NCBI GenBank assembly: GCA_030737835.1
Contig: CM060850.1
Coordinates: forward strand, 2,631,788-2,695,787
DNA length: 64,000 nucleotides
Direction: 5' to 3'
Source of the DNA: Acorus gramineus
Lineage: Eukaryota; Streptophyta; Magnoliopsida; Acorales; Acoraceae
Of the stretch, positions 1-13,222 are shown piece after piece. Every line of letters starts with the position of its first letter. Positions within the stretch are counted from its first letter, which is position 1. The notes beneath the pieces were generated by a model that was given only the letters and a program-made list of their open reading frames with translations, did no database searches and was not told the origin of the DNA. The position numbers were made by a program, and so were the translations under genes.

Positions 1-12
1 CACAGTGGAGAG

Positions 13-246
13 TTTTTTTTGGTTCGGAGGCCATGTATGGCAAATACATACTACAAGTCTTGTAAAGCTATTACATACTCAGCCCAAAGGATTAGTTTTA
101 CAAGAAATAACAACAACAGCATGGGACCGTCGCCCAGTACCAATTGTGTTTGTTCACTGGGAGAGCCTAGGATTCGATCCCGCGTCCGTTAGAGGAGAGA
201 TGGGGTGTCCATCCACTGCACCAAGGCAGTACGGGATAGAACCGCG
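13..246 (-). mobile_element. tRNA-derived SINE, complete copy
   Basis: Read on the minus strand this is a short retroposon with a polymerase III promoter. An A box (TGGTGCAGTGGATGG, positions 223-209) and a B box (GGGATCGAATCC, 181-170) lie about 28 nt apart, as in tRNA-derived SINEs. The 3' end is an A-run, seen as eight T at 13-20. The 10-bp direct repeat GTGGAGAGTT at 5-14 and 247-256 is the target-site duplication, so both ends are defined. It has no coding capacity and would depend on LINE machinery for movement. Confidence 0.75.
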
Positions 247-373
247 GTGGAGAGTTGATAAAGTGTTGTTTTAAAACGTTTTTGACATGAGTAAAAATAG
301 GCGTTCAACACAGGGAGGCGTCATCAAACGCGAACACGCGTTTTTTGCTATGCATTGTGTCAGCCTATGCAGA

Positions 374-791
374 TAGGGGTGGTAAACTAACCCAGTCGCT
401 TGGGTTCTACTTGAGTTCAGCTTGTTTGAAGCTCGTTTGGGCTCATTCAATTAGACAAATGAATAATTTTTAAAACTCAGTTATAAACGGGCAGAGTCAA
501 ACTCATGATCCTAGTGTTCTTTTTCTTTTTATGATTTTTAAATATTGAACACAAAATTTTAGCCTAAATGAGCCGAGCTCACGAGCATAAACGAATATAA
601 CTTTATAACGATTAATGTTATGATTTTACAAACGAGCCGAGTCGAACTTTAACTGATTTTTTTATAATACAAATGAACCGAGCTAGAATACAAAATTAAG
701 CTTGGTCCCTAACCCAAGTCAAGTTTAATTATAAATGAACGGAGCCTGAATTTATCAAAGCTTAGCAAGTTCGGCTCGTCTACCACCCTTA
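374..791. mobile_element. hAT-like MITE with GAGC-rich inverted ends
   Basis: The ends read AGGGGTGGTAAACTA on the left and, reverse-complemented, AAGGGTGGTAGACGAGCC on the right. The body repeats GAGCCGAGCTC-like blocks on both strands, a pattern widespread in angiosperm non-autonomous DNA elements of the AGGGGTGGCAAACGAGCCGAG type. No reading frame is present. I could not find a convincing target-site duplication, so the exact ends are approximate. Confidence 0.55.
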
Positions 792-1869
792 AGCGCAAAT
801 GCTGCGAGGACGTAGAATCAAGTGGCGTGGGCCTCCACATTTGAAATCTCGACGCAGTGGTGGAGAAGCGATGTTTCCATGCCTTGAAAACACAAAAAAA
901 ATGGCTATGTAACGCTACCACTCCCTTTAAAACACCAGCACAAAAATTCTGTTTGGATGAAAAATAGCGTTCCGCAGTGTGTCTAAACACAAACTCACCC
1001 CTAACACATTTTCAAATGATCTTCAAGTCCATTTAAAAATACATATGAAAATTTTGAGTGGTTTAAAATAACTTGATTACTGAAAAACAGATTTTTTTCG
1101 TTTTATAAAAATTAATTTTTTTTTATACTAAAAATTGAAAATATTTTTTTAATTAAATTAATTTTTTAAAATACGTTTGATAATATTTTTTAATTCTTTA
1201 TTTAATTAAAAACCCTTTAATAAAACGGATTCAAAATGGCCCAGGACTATCCTCACATCGTGCAGATGAAACACAATCAAATCAACAAGCTTCATCATTG
1301 TGTTTTTTTGTGAATGATGCAAAATAATAGCAGATCGTCCGATCGAAACCATCATTCGAACAATTTGAATCATGGTCTTGATGATCTGATAAGATCCCAA
1401 CAATCACATGTACTTTTGAAGATTTAGACAACTTTTTTTATTTCATTTTATTAATTGGTGAGGTATTGACTTTTTTTTATTAAAATATAATGGAGCTAGC
1501 TAAAAAAAAAAAAAAATCAGAATAATTAGACAGAAAAATAAATGCACGTATAGGGTCTAGAAGAAAAATATTTGTGTTCTAATCTAATCATCTACAGCAA
1601 TGATTGGTTGACATTTTATCCGACTTTACGTTTTAATCTGTTTTAAGTTCAACATTGAACCAAAGGTGCATTTCATGTTGAGCTTTTTAAAATCAGATTC
1701 CGTTTTTTAGAAAAAAAAATAGAGATAAAAAATTTATAAAATAAATCAAACATATGTTTAAAATAATCGTGTTACTAAATGCAACTTGCATCATACATTA
1801 GATCACATTTAGTTATGTGATTCGTGTTGAAGTGACACGTGCACATATGTATATATATATATTATATTA
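792..1869. other. AT-rich intergenic stretch, nothing recognised
   Basis: There are long A and T runs with several short low-complexity blocks and no conserved protein reading frame on either strand. Confidence 0.6.
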
Positions 1870-2347
1870 AAAATAATTTAAATAATCATTTGAAAACACA
1901 TATGTAAATTCTAATAACTCCATGCGTTAAATTGACATATGAAGAATATTATATGAATATTTCGTTTGATTAACTTTAACTGAAGACACAATATATTAAA
2001 AATTATCTATAATTTATTAAAAATATAAAAAAATTTCTGTAAATAACAATTTTATCTATTTGAATATATTATAAAACTCTATTTAGATAGTAAAAATCAT
2101 CATTTATAGATATTTTTTCATTTTTGACTCATTATATTAGATTTTTTGAATACTATGTTTTCAATCAGAGTTAACCAGATAGAATATTCACAAAATATAT
2201 AATCATCATCAGTCAATTGAAATTTAACTTGGGGAGGAGCTATATAGATTTATATAGATATTTTCAGGAGGTTATATGGACTTTGAAAAAAAATTAGAGA
2301 AATATATAGATATCGAATAGTTTGTCAGGGTTATATGAATTTTTTCC
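1870..2347. mobile_element. MITE family A, copy 1 (Mutator-type)
   Basis: This is a diverged copy of the element defined at 58262-58770. It shares blocks such as gaatattatatgaatattt, an internal gttaactttaactgaaga segment and its near-complement close to the right end, and ends with GGGTTATATGAATTTTTTCC. The left end is eroded and boundaries are approximate. It lies about 0.45 kb upstream of the DUF616 gene. Confidence 0.5.
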
Positions 2348-2802
2348 ATTAAAAAACCTGATATTTCATTAAATTTAATAATTATATGTAAAAAAAAAAG
2401 CTAAAACATGTTAAATCTATAAAATGATTATATAAATATGTAATTTAAAAAATTAAAACATATATCAGATTTTCCGAAAAAAATAAAATAAAATCACGGG
2501 GCCCATTTTTATCTGTTTCCCGAGAAAAATGACAGATCAATTAAAGCCGCGCGGGGATGCATAAATGAGAACAGATCCACAGATCCAAAGGCCAAAATCA
2601 GAGGAGCATAATTAGTGGACGGTCGTGATCGGAGATCCTCCACATTGCAAGGTGCCTTGGACACTCGAGCGCAGTGAACTCCAGAGCGACAGTTCCGCGT
2701 CGCGCTTCCCCATTTCAGATCTTCAGATCCGGACATTTTAGGGTTTCTCAACTAGATCCACCAATCTCTCGTGAATTCGAATCACGGCCGGTGGATCTGG
2801 AC

Positions 2803-2871
2803 ATGGTTGAAGATGATGGAAGCAGAAGCCCAGCGATCTCTCTCCATGAGATCCGGGAGAAGAATCGATAG
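2803..2871 (+). promoter_or_regulatory. upstream ORF overlapping the DUF616 start
   Basis: An ATG 10 bases before the chosen main start opens a 22-codon frame (begins MVEDDGSRSP) that ends at TAG 2869-2871. It runs across the main ATG at 2813 in a different frame. If the 5' UTR contains it, ribosomes reach this ATG first, which would reduce translation of the main protein. That regulatory role is inference from layout only. Confidence 0.4.
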
Positions 2872-5800
2872 AAGCAACCAATCCAAACCCTCCAAAGGTA
2901 GAATCACAAGCAAATCCAGTTCTTCTTCTTCTATTGATTTGGAATTCTTATCGTGTCTTGTTCGCAGATGTGGAAGACGGTCCGTTCTTGCAAGGGAGGG
3001 CCACGCAGGACCTGCCGATGAGGATCTTCTTCAGGAGGGGATTCATACGGCTGTTGCTCGTGTCGGGGATTACGTGGACGCTGCTCATCCTACTCGTGGT
3101 TTTGTTCCATGTTTTGTCTTGCCAATCTTCGATAACTTCCTTGTCAGGTATTACTAAATATTTCATGTCTTTGATTCGAATTTGCTCTTCAAAATTCTCT
3201 TTTTTTTTTTTATTTCTAGTATTATGTGAATGTCGTGTTTTGTTTTTAATGTTAAATTTGATCACACACATTGGAAAGGATTTGTGGAACCTATTTCTTG
3301 CTCTGAGATATTATAATACACAGCTTCTTGTCCCTGGCCACTATTAGTTTTAGTTATCCCTCGCCTTAACTTACATGCTTCTTTGACTTGAACTGTATAA
3401 ATTTCTCAATGAATCGAAAAACCTGATACACGTAACTGTGAAGTGCGGATGCAAGATGCAAAGATTTTTGGGGGCAATGTGATCTCGAAGGTTTATTGTA
3501 TTCTGGGTAGTGGGAACTGTTGAGTACTGTTTCTCTAAATGCAGACGCACTGGCAATATTAGTTGTTGCAGAAGGTGCACAAGATTGCATAGATTGCGAT
3601 TTGCAGAAAAATATGTACCCTTGCTCGTCTTATTTAATTACCAGACAGGTTTATAATCATTTAGCCTTTATGAACAGTGAAAATGTAATATGTGACATGT
3701 GGGATTGATGCATCAAGAGTTGTTTTCTACGCCCTCATGTCAAAGAGCATTCTTATTTTTCCCCTCTTACAGGGGTTGGATGTATATTGTTAATTGAATG
3801 GGTCCATGACTCTATCTTCTTAGATGAACTATCTTAATGTAGGATTTCCATGCATAAGGTTTGTTAAGTCCCTCTTCTTACAAGCCCACTTTTTTTCTTT
3901 TTTTTTTTCAATTGGGAAGTGATGGCTATCCTTGAGGAATGTGTGCCAAGAAGGCAAGGAAAATTCTAGATTGTTTATCATTGCTCTTCTACCTAGTCTT
4001 ATGTGTGATGCCTCCTCCAGAACTTTGTGATTCCCAGTGTAACACAATGTAGATGTGGATTGTACAAAATTTGAATTCATCTATTATGAATCTTGATCAA
4101 TCTGATCCTGACTAAAATTTTGGTGGCGCTGGAACTGGATTTGCTCAGTGAATCTGGCCTGTTTACAGTCCTAAACTCTAGGCCAGTAATTTAGTTGATT
4201 CTTGCATCTCCTGGTGGAGATCATGTGAACATCTATTACAGCTTTATAGATGCAATTCATATCTTATTCATTCACTTAAAACCAAGAAGTTCATGTGGTC
4301 AACAATAAACTAGTCAGACTGACTATGAAGTCATCAAGGAGGAAGTTTCTTGCATCTGTTAAGGAAATGGGAAGTGGGCATTGTTGCAGTTAGGATAATG
4401 CTTTTACTTGAACTGCACAAATTACCATTTATTCAAAACTTTTTCCATTATGCAACCTCTCTATATATGATTCATTGATATTGGAAGTTTAGGTGGGATA
4501 TAAATGCAATTTTTTTGCATTATCTGCAGAAAGATGTAGGAAAGACAGCAAGGTCTACGTCATATTGGATACAATGGGACTTGTTCCAAAACCACAACAT
4601 CGTAAGATAACACTTGCTGGGCATTCTTTTTTTTTCATGAAGTCCCTTCTTTTGTCACTGATGGTATGCCTCCATTGTTTAATGCTTATCATTCTTCAGG
4701 TTGCTCGATCCCTCTTGCTGATGACCCAGATTCTGTAGTCATTCCAAAGAGGGGTATGTTAAATACAATTCCTGAAAAAATATCATACTTTTCAGTGGAC
4801 AAGGTGCCTAACTCTGAGTCTCAATCTTTCCCATTATTTGGAGGGCATCAAAGCTGGGCCCAGAGAGAGGAGAGTTTTAAGCTAAATAAAACCATGAAGG
4901 TAAGCCAGTAATTATTTAGAAGAGTATTTCTTTGTTTGTGTGTGGCTGGTCCTATTTTCTCTATGCGTGTGGGACCCTTTTTCTTAGTTGTTTTTGTTTC
5001 ATTTTGTTGATTACCAAAACATTGATTGATTAAATCATGATGCAGCCATAGAAGAATCTGACTCCTTTTGTCCATCAAAGGTATTTTTCCATGGTGTTAG
5101 TCTGTAATTTTTTCTTGGCTGTAATTATAATTACCAGAAATGGGCAATGGGTGTGCTGATGGGACAGAAATAGCGAAACAGGGGTCAGATAGATGCACAA
5201 TTCTCCATTTCCTCGTAGAGTTCTATCATTGAGCTGTTATTTTGTGAAAATGACAATGTCAAATGTATATTTCTTCTAAAATGGCATATCAGCACTATGT
5301 TGTGTTGCATTGTAGAAAAAAATAAATAAAACTTTCTTTATGTGTCAGAAAAATATATCAACTGATTGTAGCAGACATGTTTGGAATTTGGTCTGAAGTA
5401 TAGATATCTACACATTAGAAGATATATTTAGGTGTTAAACCCAATCAATATATTTTCAATAGAAGATTTTTCTTTTTCTCTTTCAAAATTAGAAACCTGC
5501 CTTTATTACCAAGAAGTGTGCCGGTGAAGGTTCCATGTGTTAGAATGCTTCCATTGTAATTAGCTGCAGGGTCTTGTAAGTATGAGGCATTTCTTCTCGT
5601 AATTCTTATAAATGTGTTTCTCATATGGAAATCACTTTTTCTTGCTAATCTGGGTGACAACCAGATCAAAAGGATTAAATGCTTAGTCCAAAGACCTTTA
5701 ATCATTGACCCAGTTAGATAAGACATTAACTAATATAATATTAGAACTCTACACACTCGACAATGACTAGCCATCCTAGTAGTAGAAGTAACATTCATAG

Positions 5801-7993
5801 TGGGGATTTTTTGTTTATTAGATAGTTTCTTCAAATTGTATTGTGAAGAACAAGTCTATGCACTAGTGTGTCTTAGCTCTTTTAGGTTTTCGTTATTTAC
5901 TTATTTATATATTTATTTACATATTTTCCAAATTTTATTGATGTCTTTATCATTTTTGAATGAGCAAGTAATTGACCATCGTGTGGCATGTTTGAAAATC
6001 TTCTCGTTTATCTCCCCTATATGGGTATGTTTCCTGCCCCTTCATAAATAGGCATGCCAAACAGGTAGTGCAATAACGATAATTTATTTCCAGTGTTACA
6101 TGGAATTGTTATAAAGAATATATGAATGTTTGACATGATCGTTCTCTTTTTCAATTTGCCATTTATGTCAAATAGTATGTTATTTGTTTGTACTCTAGGT
6201 GCACTGTGGATTTATGCAAAACGGCGGTGCAGAAATGGATGCTATAGATGTTGAGTATGCCAAGAAATGCAGATTTGTGGTTGCCTCTGGAATCTTTGAT
6301 GGGTATGACATTCCACATCAACCCTCAAACATAAGCCGTCGTTCGCGAAAGCTTTTCTGCTTCCTTATGGTGGTGGATGAGACATCTCTAAGTTTCATCA
6401 AGCAAAACATTAGTGTCAAAGAGGACAAGGATGGGGGCAAGTGGGTTGGTATCTGGCGCCTGGTGACATTGCATCATCCTCCATATGACGAGCCCAGAAG
6501 AAATGGGAAGGTCCCCAAGATATTAACCCATAGGCTATACCCTCAAGCTCAGTACAGTATCTGGATTGATGGTAAAATGGAACTTATAGTTGATCCATTG
6601 CTCATTCTCGAAAGGTGAATAGATAGCTGATTTTTTGTGACATATTCACGTCAATTTTCCATGTCTCACCTAGAGCGCACAAAGAATCAGTAGTACATAT
6701 TCTGTGATAATAATAATTTCATAATTGTGGGAGGAGCTGGGCCAGATTTTAAAAGATCCATTTTGTACTCATGTAGGTATCTTTGGCGGGATAAGAATAC
6801 TTTTGCAATCGCTTGTCATAAGCATCACAAGAGTATATATGAGGAAGCCGATGCAATCAAGCGAAGGAAGCGCTATGCTCGGCCTCTGATTGATCTACAC
6901 ATTAAAATATACCGTTATGAGGGGATGGACATGTGGAGTCCTGCAAAAAATACAATTAGTGGTGAGTCCACATTACCTTGTCCTTTTTCTGATCAAATTA
7001 TTAAAACCATTCATGCTTTGCTTGACATAATCTTGGTGAATCAATTAATGTGTCTGGGTCCTTCCATTTACTAGCTTCACATTTTTTCTGAATCAGGCCC
7101 CATAGATCAAACATGTTGGCCTTATTAACTTGGTCTTCCTTCTAGGTTATAATGAAACCAATAAATTCATCTTGATGTCTAATTCATATATTTCTTATGA
7201 TGATCTATGTGAGGTGTAGTTAGTAGTAAGCATTTTGTCCGCACTACATAATACAATAATGGCTGCTGATACACTGTCATTCCTGCGTTTCTAACCAAGT
7301 ATATTAAATCTCGAATAGAGTATATATTCAGTTAGGAGAGTATATATTGCATTATGAAACATGCACGAAGGTATGCATTAAATTCATGTGAGTATATACT
7401 TCAACATTTTTTTGTTGTCAAAGTATATAATTCATTAGACAAGTATATACCTTTCAAAAAATCAACACATGTTAGGACTGCAAAAGTGACTAGTGACTGG
7501 AGGAATGATTGAGTGTAATGTTTTCCTACAATAATTGACTTGAAGTCATTGGTTGAGCATACAAGGACACATTTTCATATGTTTGACGTATAATAATACT
7601 GCATGACTATGAATTGCAGATGTCCCTGAGGGAGCCGTCATCATACGGGAACACACACCACTCAACAACCTGTTCAGCTGCCTGTGGTTCAACGAGGTGA
7701 ACCTCTTCACTCCAAGGGACCAGCTGAGCTTCGGCTACGTTGTGTACAGGTTAGGTGAGTCGTTCAAGTTTTTCATGTTCCCGAACTGCGAATACAATTC
7801 TTTGTTTATACTGCACAATCACACCAGAGAACACTCGTCGATAGTCGAGTGGGTGAAGTCTCTTGATGAACTGAAAGATAAAAACAGTAGTTTGAGGGAG
7901 AGTAGAGGGGGTTTGGGACTGTGGACTCCGTATCCTGGGAACCTGTCATCAATTCAACTCCCAAATGTTACAAGAACATCACTCGCAGGCTAA
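2813..7993 (+). CDS. DUF616 family membrane protein, TOD1/MUCI70-like
   Basis: The seven exons are 2813-2897, 2968-3147, 4530-4601, 4700-4899, 6199-6614, 6777-6961 and 7620-7993. All introns are GT-AG and the frame is kept, giving 503 aa. Residues 57-77 form one hydrophobic anchor after a basic RRGFIR stretch, so a type II Golgi or endomembrane topology is likely. The DUF616 body includes VHCGFMQNGGAEMD, RFVVASGIFDGYD, IWIDGKMELIVDPLLILE, ACHKHHKSIYEEADAI and REHTPLNNLFSCLWFNE, in the order known from Arabidopsis TOD1 and MUCI70. TOD1 was reported as a ceramidase acting in pollen-tube turgor. MUCI70 is treated as a probable glycosyltransferase in mucilage or xylan synthesis, so the activity cannot be fixed from sequence. 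ATG 2813 is followed at once by a second ATG (2816). The gene is convergent with the pseudouridine synthase. Confidence 0.93.
3148..4529 (+). other. intron 2 of the DUF616 gene
   Basis: This 1.4-kb GT-AG intron holds no protein-coding frame. Intron 4 (4900-6198, 1.3 kb) is likewise empty. I saw no complete transposon in either. Confidence 0.7.
7305..7500. repeat. dispersed repeat (family D) in DUF616 intron 6
   Basis: This is an AT-rich block with recurring AGTATATA motifs, ending in a segment like ttaggactgcaaaagtgact. Similar sequence recurs at 44440-44620 and in part at 43555-43690 in the last intron of the RING gene, so it is a dispersed element of unknown class. Its ends are not defined. 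Confidence 0.45.
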
Positions 7994-8814
7994 AGTATAT
8001 AATCCACGGCAATATTTTCATTCTTTTAAAGATATTATATTGATATCATCCAGTGTTTCCTAATGCTTGCATTGTCAATTGAGGGAGGTAAAGGATATGC
8101 AATGTTTCTTTTTGTCACCAGTCAAATTTGTGATTTTTTTCTTTATTCAAAACCACCTCTAAGTCTCAATATGTTCATAGATGGCTGCAGAGGTATCCCT
8201 GTTCAATGTAGGGAGGGGTCCTGTTTGAGTCGTACTCCTGTTGACAGATGATATTTTAACCATGAAAATTCACACAAATTTTTGTAGGCTCTAACCAAGA
8301 TTACTGGAAATTGGTTTTCTTCTTTTATTGTGCTTACTAATGGAGAAGATGTAGGATGAATTTAGTTAACAATGCCTCAATGGAAGAAAAAAAATGAATT
8401 GAGACCTAGAGGTCTCAATACAATGTAAAAGGCAGTACAATGTGAAAAGCAGTTATTCCATCAATGCAAAATGAGTCTGGGTTTAGTTAGGACTGGTTTT
8501 GATTAGTCCAGTCAGCACTGAATTGCTCAACCTATAAAGTGAATCATGTAGCTTATGAATTGAAAAGCAGTCAATTATTGGATACATGTATCGCTCTTAT
8601 TGGATACCGATGATATTGATCAAACTCAGGCCTCGACTAGATCCAATAGGAGGTAATATATGTACTCAACAATTGGTTGTACAGTTTAATTAATAGATTG
8701 TGCAGTTGAGTCACAGATCCATACTTGTAAAATTGTAATGTCCTTTTTGCGCGTCTGCCAATTTTTTTTGTTTTGTTTAAATAACTCATTGAAATTGTGA
8801 ATGCTTATCATCAT

Positions 8815-9187
8815 AAATCAGATCACAGGTGGATATCCAAAAGGAAAAATAAATTTTACACCCAATAACATTTGATTCTTTCAAGTCAAATCACAGATGG
8901 ATACCTAAAAGGAAAAATAAATTTTACACCCTTTAACATTTGATTATTTCCAACGTCAAAATATTTTTTGTCAAAAAAAAGAAGAAATCAAAATATGACC
9001 TGGTATCTTCGAGCCCTTGAATGAGTAAATACTCGAGCATATTAAAGGAAAATGAAATAAAATTTGATTATTTCCAACATTAAAATATTTTTTTTCAAAA
9101 TAAAGAAGAAATCAAAATATGACCTGGTATCCTCGAGCCCTTGAATGAGTTATACTCGAGAATATTAAAGGAAAATGAAATAAAAAT
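8815..9187. repeat. two adjacent tandem duplications
   Basis: A unit of about 65 bp (core aaaaggaaaaataaatttta) occurs twice at about 8815-8945. It runs straight into a unit of about 125 bp (core gaaatcaaaatatgacctgg, then ctcgagcccttgaatgagt) that occurs twice at about 8939-9187. Copies are close to identical, so both events look recent. They lie in the intergenic space between the convergent DUF616 and pseudouridine synthase genes (7994-9767), where nothing else was recognised. Confidence 0.8.
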
Positions 9188-9767
9188 TGATGCAGTATGT
9201 ATTCCTCCACGTAACTTTCGTATGTTTTGATTTTTTAAAAAAATTATGTATTTCACATACTTGTTGAATACTTGAATTGTATCAACCCACTTATAAATAA
9301 ATAAAAATTTTAGAAACTATATACGATCATGTGATCATGTCATTATCTTTATGCGGGACTATACATGAGACGGTCATATTGAATTGGCTTTGTCATCTAA
9401 ACATGGAGGTCATCATAAACAGGCGAGAGCAATACAAAGGAATGGTAATTCAAGGAAACCACAGGTATCCCAATTCCCAACCAGGTCGAATTTACTTCAA
9501 ATCAACCCACCTTCAATCAACATAGTTTTTTTATAAGAAAAAAAAAAAAGTTGATGCAATGGACTCTAATTTTAACGAATTTCAGAATCACTTGTAAATT
9601 CAAAAAAAAAAAAAAAAATCATGATGAATACATGTTCATTTCAATTCTTGCAATGATGAGAAGATTACACATACTTTTTCCCTTACAAAATGGTCAGTCA
9701 ATCTAAAGCAAAATAATAATAAATAAATAAATAATACTTTTTTCTTTTACCTTGGCAGTTGATTGCG

Positions 9768-12700
9768 TTAATCAGAGATCTTGGACAATCTGCTAGATTT
9801 TGATGGAATTATTTTCTCTGACCCAAAAGTCCGAAGTTGAGTCAGAACTTCCGCGAAATCGGCTGGTGGGGGGCACGAGAACTTCACATCCTCTCCAGTG
9901 TTAGGATGCTTAAACCTGAATTACATCATCTGAAAGTCAGCATCCTCGCTGCATATAAAACAAACAGATAATGAACTTTGAAAAAATAAAATAAAGTGCA
10001 ATCCTTACCCCAGATAGAGAGCATGTAAGCAAGGCCTATCTATTTTCGATACCATGCTTGAAAGGAGGCCATGGCAACTCGGTCGAGTTCTGGGCCTCAG
10101 CATTGAGAGTGCCATGCTCTTTGTTCCTCCATAGATTTCATCTCCTAGAAGAGGGATTCCCAAGTGTTTTGCATGTACACGTATCTATTCCAGTATAACA
10201 TTGAGGCTTAATGCATAATCAAAAACCTAAACGAATGTGTTTAACGATAACAGGATCAAAATGATACACAATGGTTCTTGACATTGAACATTTCAACTCC
10301 TAATAGCTCAATCTGGAAGACTAGTAAACTTGTATGATCAAATAAAAAAAATGAAGTTTACACATATTTTAGAAGAAATTAACGATAAGAATGAAAATTT
10401 TAGTCGCTTGCACACGCTTCCAACAGGAGTTTCGCCTTGCATTAGAGAAAATTTTCCTAAGCAAACAACTCGTATTACCTGATGAGTACGGCCTGTTTCT
10501 AGCCTCCACTCCACTAGTGCAGAGCCACCACCGGCAAGAATCTCTATAACTTTGTACCTGTGATAATTTGCAATACACATGGACCAATAAAATGACAGTG
10601 CATTCTAAAGACAAATAGCAAAACTAGTTCAAACTTTGGTGCCAGATAGAGAATTCTATAAAGCTTCTTCCACCATACATAATGCTAGAGCTGCATCAAT
10701 TATAGCACATAATCATTTTGAATTGTGTATGTTCAACAGATAGCTACCTTTTTAACGACATAAAATAAGACACCAAATTAAATATTGTATGATGATCAGT
10801 AAGGGGCTTCCATTGGCATGTGATATAGGAGTAGAATGTGATTTTGTCTTATCAATGATCCTGATCAGTATTCAAGTATGATATCTAGATCCACAAGGCA
10901 TGAAGTGAGAGAATACACTTTAGGACGTCTTTTTGGAGTTATTCACTTTAATTGGTTGGGTATTGGTCTCTTGTGGCCAACCCATTAAATAGGGCATTCT
11001 CTCATTGGAATCCAAAAGGGCTTTCTTTTGAAACATGTGAAAAGTTTAAAACTATACCCTCAACCAAGGTTCATCACATGCTTTGCACTTCAAGCAATGC
11101 TAAGCTTTTTAAGAGCAACCTGATAAGCATCATATTCCCTATGCACTGAAATCTTCACTCCATTTGTCCAGTTAACCCAAACAATTCACCATTACCCTAT
11201 TTAATTTTTCTGAAGGACTGGTTATCTATTCAAAGAAGGATTCTGAGGCTTAAAGAGTTGTGCGTCATGCTTATTTCATGTCCAAAATAACGAATAGATT
11301 ACAGGAGACATCGATATCAAAATTGCGAATTATTGAAATCACGAGCTATATAAGCAATAATTGGAAAATGGGATTTGAAGTTCTTTGACTGATCATGTAA
11401 GTTATGGTAAAAATAACAATAAGAAACATGGTCGAGTTACTAAAACAAGCATCATGTACTCCCACAAACATGGGTATAGCTGAGTCAGAAAACAGTGGGT
11501 CAAGGACCATAAATCACCTACTAGCAGCTTGACGAGCCAGCCTACTGGCATTTGAATCAGAGACTGCAGCCATTCGAATTCTATTATTGGAATCACGAGC
11601 TATTGGGATATTGATCCGTCCAGAACTTGGGGAGGGGACTCCAATGGTAAGGCTAATGTACACTCTATGAATTGTGTGCAGCTTGAACTGTTCAGATAAA
11701 TGGGCATGAGAATCTTCATCCTGTATGAAATGAAACATCAGATCTTAATTTTTGCATCAACTCTGTTCTTCTCTAATGTACCCTTTGTTCCTCTTTCTGA
11801 AAGCAATTATTTTTATATGCATTTATTCTTCGTTTTGATTGCCTAATCAATATGCTCAAACTATAAAAAAACTCAGAAACTAACTAAAACTTCGCAAGAA
11901 ACAGTCACACCAATATCATGAATTTATCTGTGATGCCTACATCTACCCCAATGCATACACAGAAACACCCTGCTTACTGAAAACCATCAAGAACTGACAA
12001 ACAAAGCATCACTGAAAACAACATACACACTTATTATAAAGCCAAGAAACTCATAAACCATTCAAGCAATTACGATTATCACCGCCGCTCGATATTAAAA
12101 AAACGCACCTTCGCAACAACGAGCAATCCGCTCGTGCCTTTGTCCAACCTATGCACAATGCCAGGGCGCACGCATCCTCCTGCCGCGGCCGCCCCCTCAA
12201 CAGCGATGGCATTGCAATCGAATTCATCATCGGAACCATCATCCAATTCCAAAGACGCAGCGACCGCCGGAAGTCTACAGTGATTCAGAATCCCATTCAC
12301 GAGCGTCCCGTTCGGATTCCCCGGGGCGGGATGAACCACCTGGAATCCGTCACGAGATTCAGATTGACCAACAAAAACAACAATCCATTGAAATCAATAA
12401 CACTGCACCTACCATGTGAGCGGGCTTGTTCAACACGAGGACGTGATCGTCTTCGTAGACGATGTCCAACGGTATGTCCTCGGGTTCCGCGCTCAGCGGT
12501 CGCACCTCGGAAACCGTGCACTCGACGAAGTCGCCCTCTTTGACCGTCTGCGAGACCTTATCGACGGTCCGGCCGTTGATGGAGACCAGGCCGGATCGGA
12601 TGCTGGACTGGACCCGGGCGCGGCTGACGCCGGGGATCCTCGAGGAGATCCACGCGTCGAGCCTCGATTTCCGGGCGGCGGCGCCGCCGCCCGCCACCCT

Positions 12701-12916
12701 CTCCTCAAGCCGCTCTCCCGCGTGGTTGCCTCGGAAGGCGCGCCGCGGCTGCTCTTGCTCGGGGTGGTGGTGATGGTGGTCGTCCGACTCGACGGAGGCG
12801 GATGAAGAGGAACGGCGGAGGAGGATGTCGGAAACCCTAGAATTTTTAGGATTTCTTCGGAGGAGGCGAAGAGGTTGCGTCGGTGAAGCGTAGGTGGCGG
12901 GAAGGAGAGAAAGCAT
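9768..12916 (-). CDS. RNA pseudouridine synthase, RluD family, probably chloroplast
   Basis: The six exons in gene order are 12916-12413, 12339-12109, 11720-11518, 10557-10479, 10184-10009 and 9915-9768. All junctions are in frame, giving 446 aa. The product isomerises uridine to pseudouridine in RNA, most likely organellar rRNA. Residues 1 to about 75 are Ser/Arg-rich with few acids, consistent with a transit peptide. An S4 RNA-binding domain follows ([18 protein letters not shown] to about 140), then [21 protein letters not shown], the catalytic motif [15 protein letters not shown] (231-245, catalytic Asp234) and [20 protein letters not shown]. Length and order match Arabidopsis 'RNA pseudouridine synthase 2, chloroplastic'. 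Exon 1 is strongly GC-rich, with a His run at about residues 46-50, while the introns are AT-rich. Mitochondrial targeting remains possible. Confidence 0.94.
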
Positions 12917-13222
12917 CGCGACCGTACAATCCGGATGTCCGATTTTTTTTTTGGATTTGATGAGAAAATCGGTCGAACTGTTATCATCCGTTAATTATTA
13001 GGTTTATGTGCTACTCTCCCACTGAATATTGATGGTACTGATCAGAGCCCCGGACTCACAGAAGCAGTCCTGATTTGGATCCAAAATGTTGTTTGGACGG
13101 CTGGATAAAGATGTGTTTCATAAAATTTCTTTGTATCAGCACTATACAAGAAGGGCTGACATTACATGGCCAGTCTGTCGATTTGACATGTTGGATCGTG
13201 TCATGTTAGTTCATCAAATAGG

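Noticed and set aside
4530-5078. Possible separate short proteins around 4.5-5 kb
   Set aside because: They are exons 3 and 4 of the DUF616 gene plus read-through into introns.
12416-12805. Long plus-strand reading frames opposite the pseudouridine synthase exon 1
   Set aside because: GC-rich antisense shadow of the real exon. No domain, and the minus-strand frame matches a known family.
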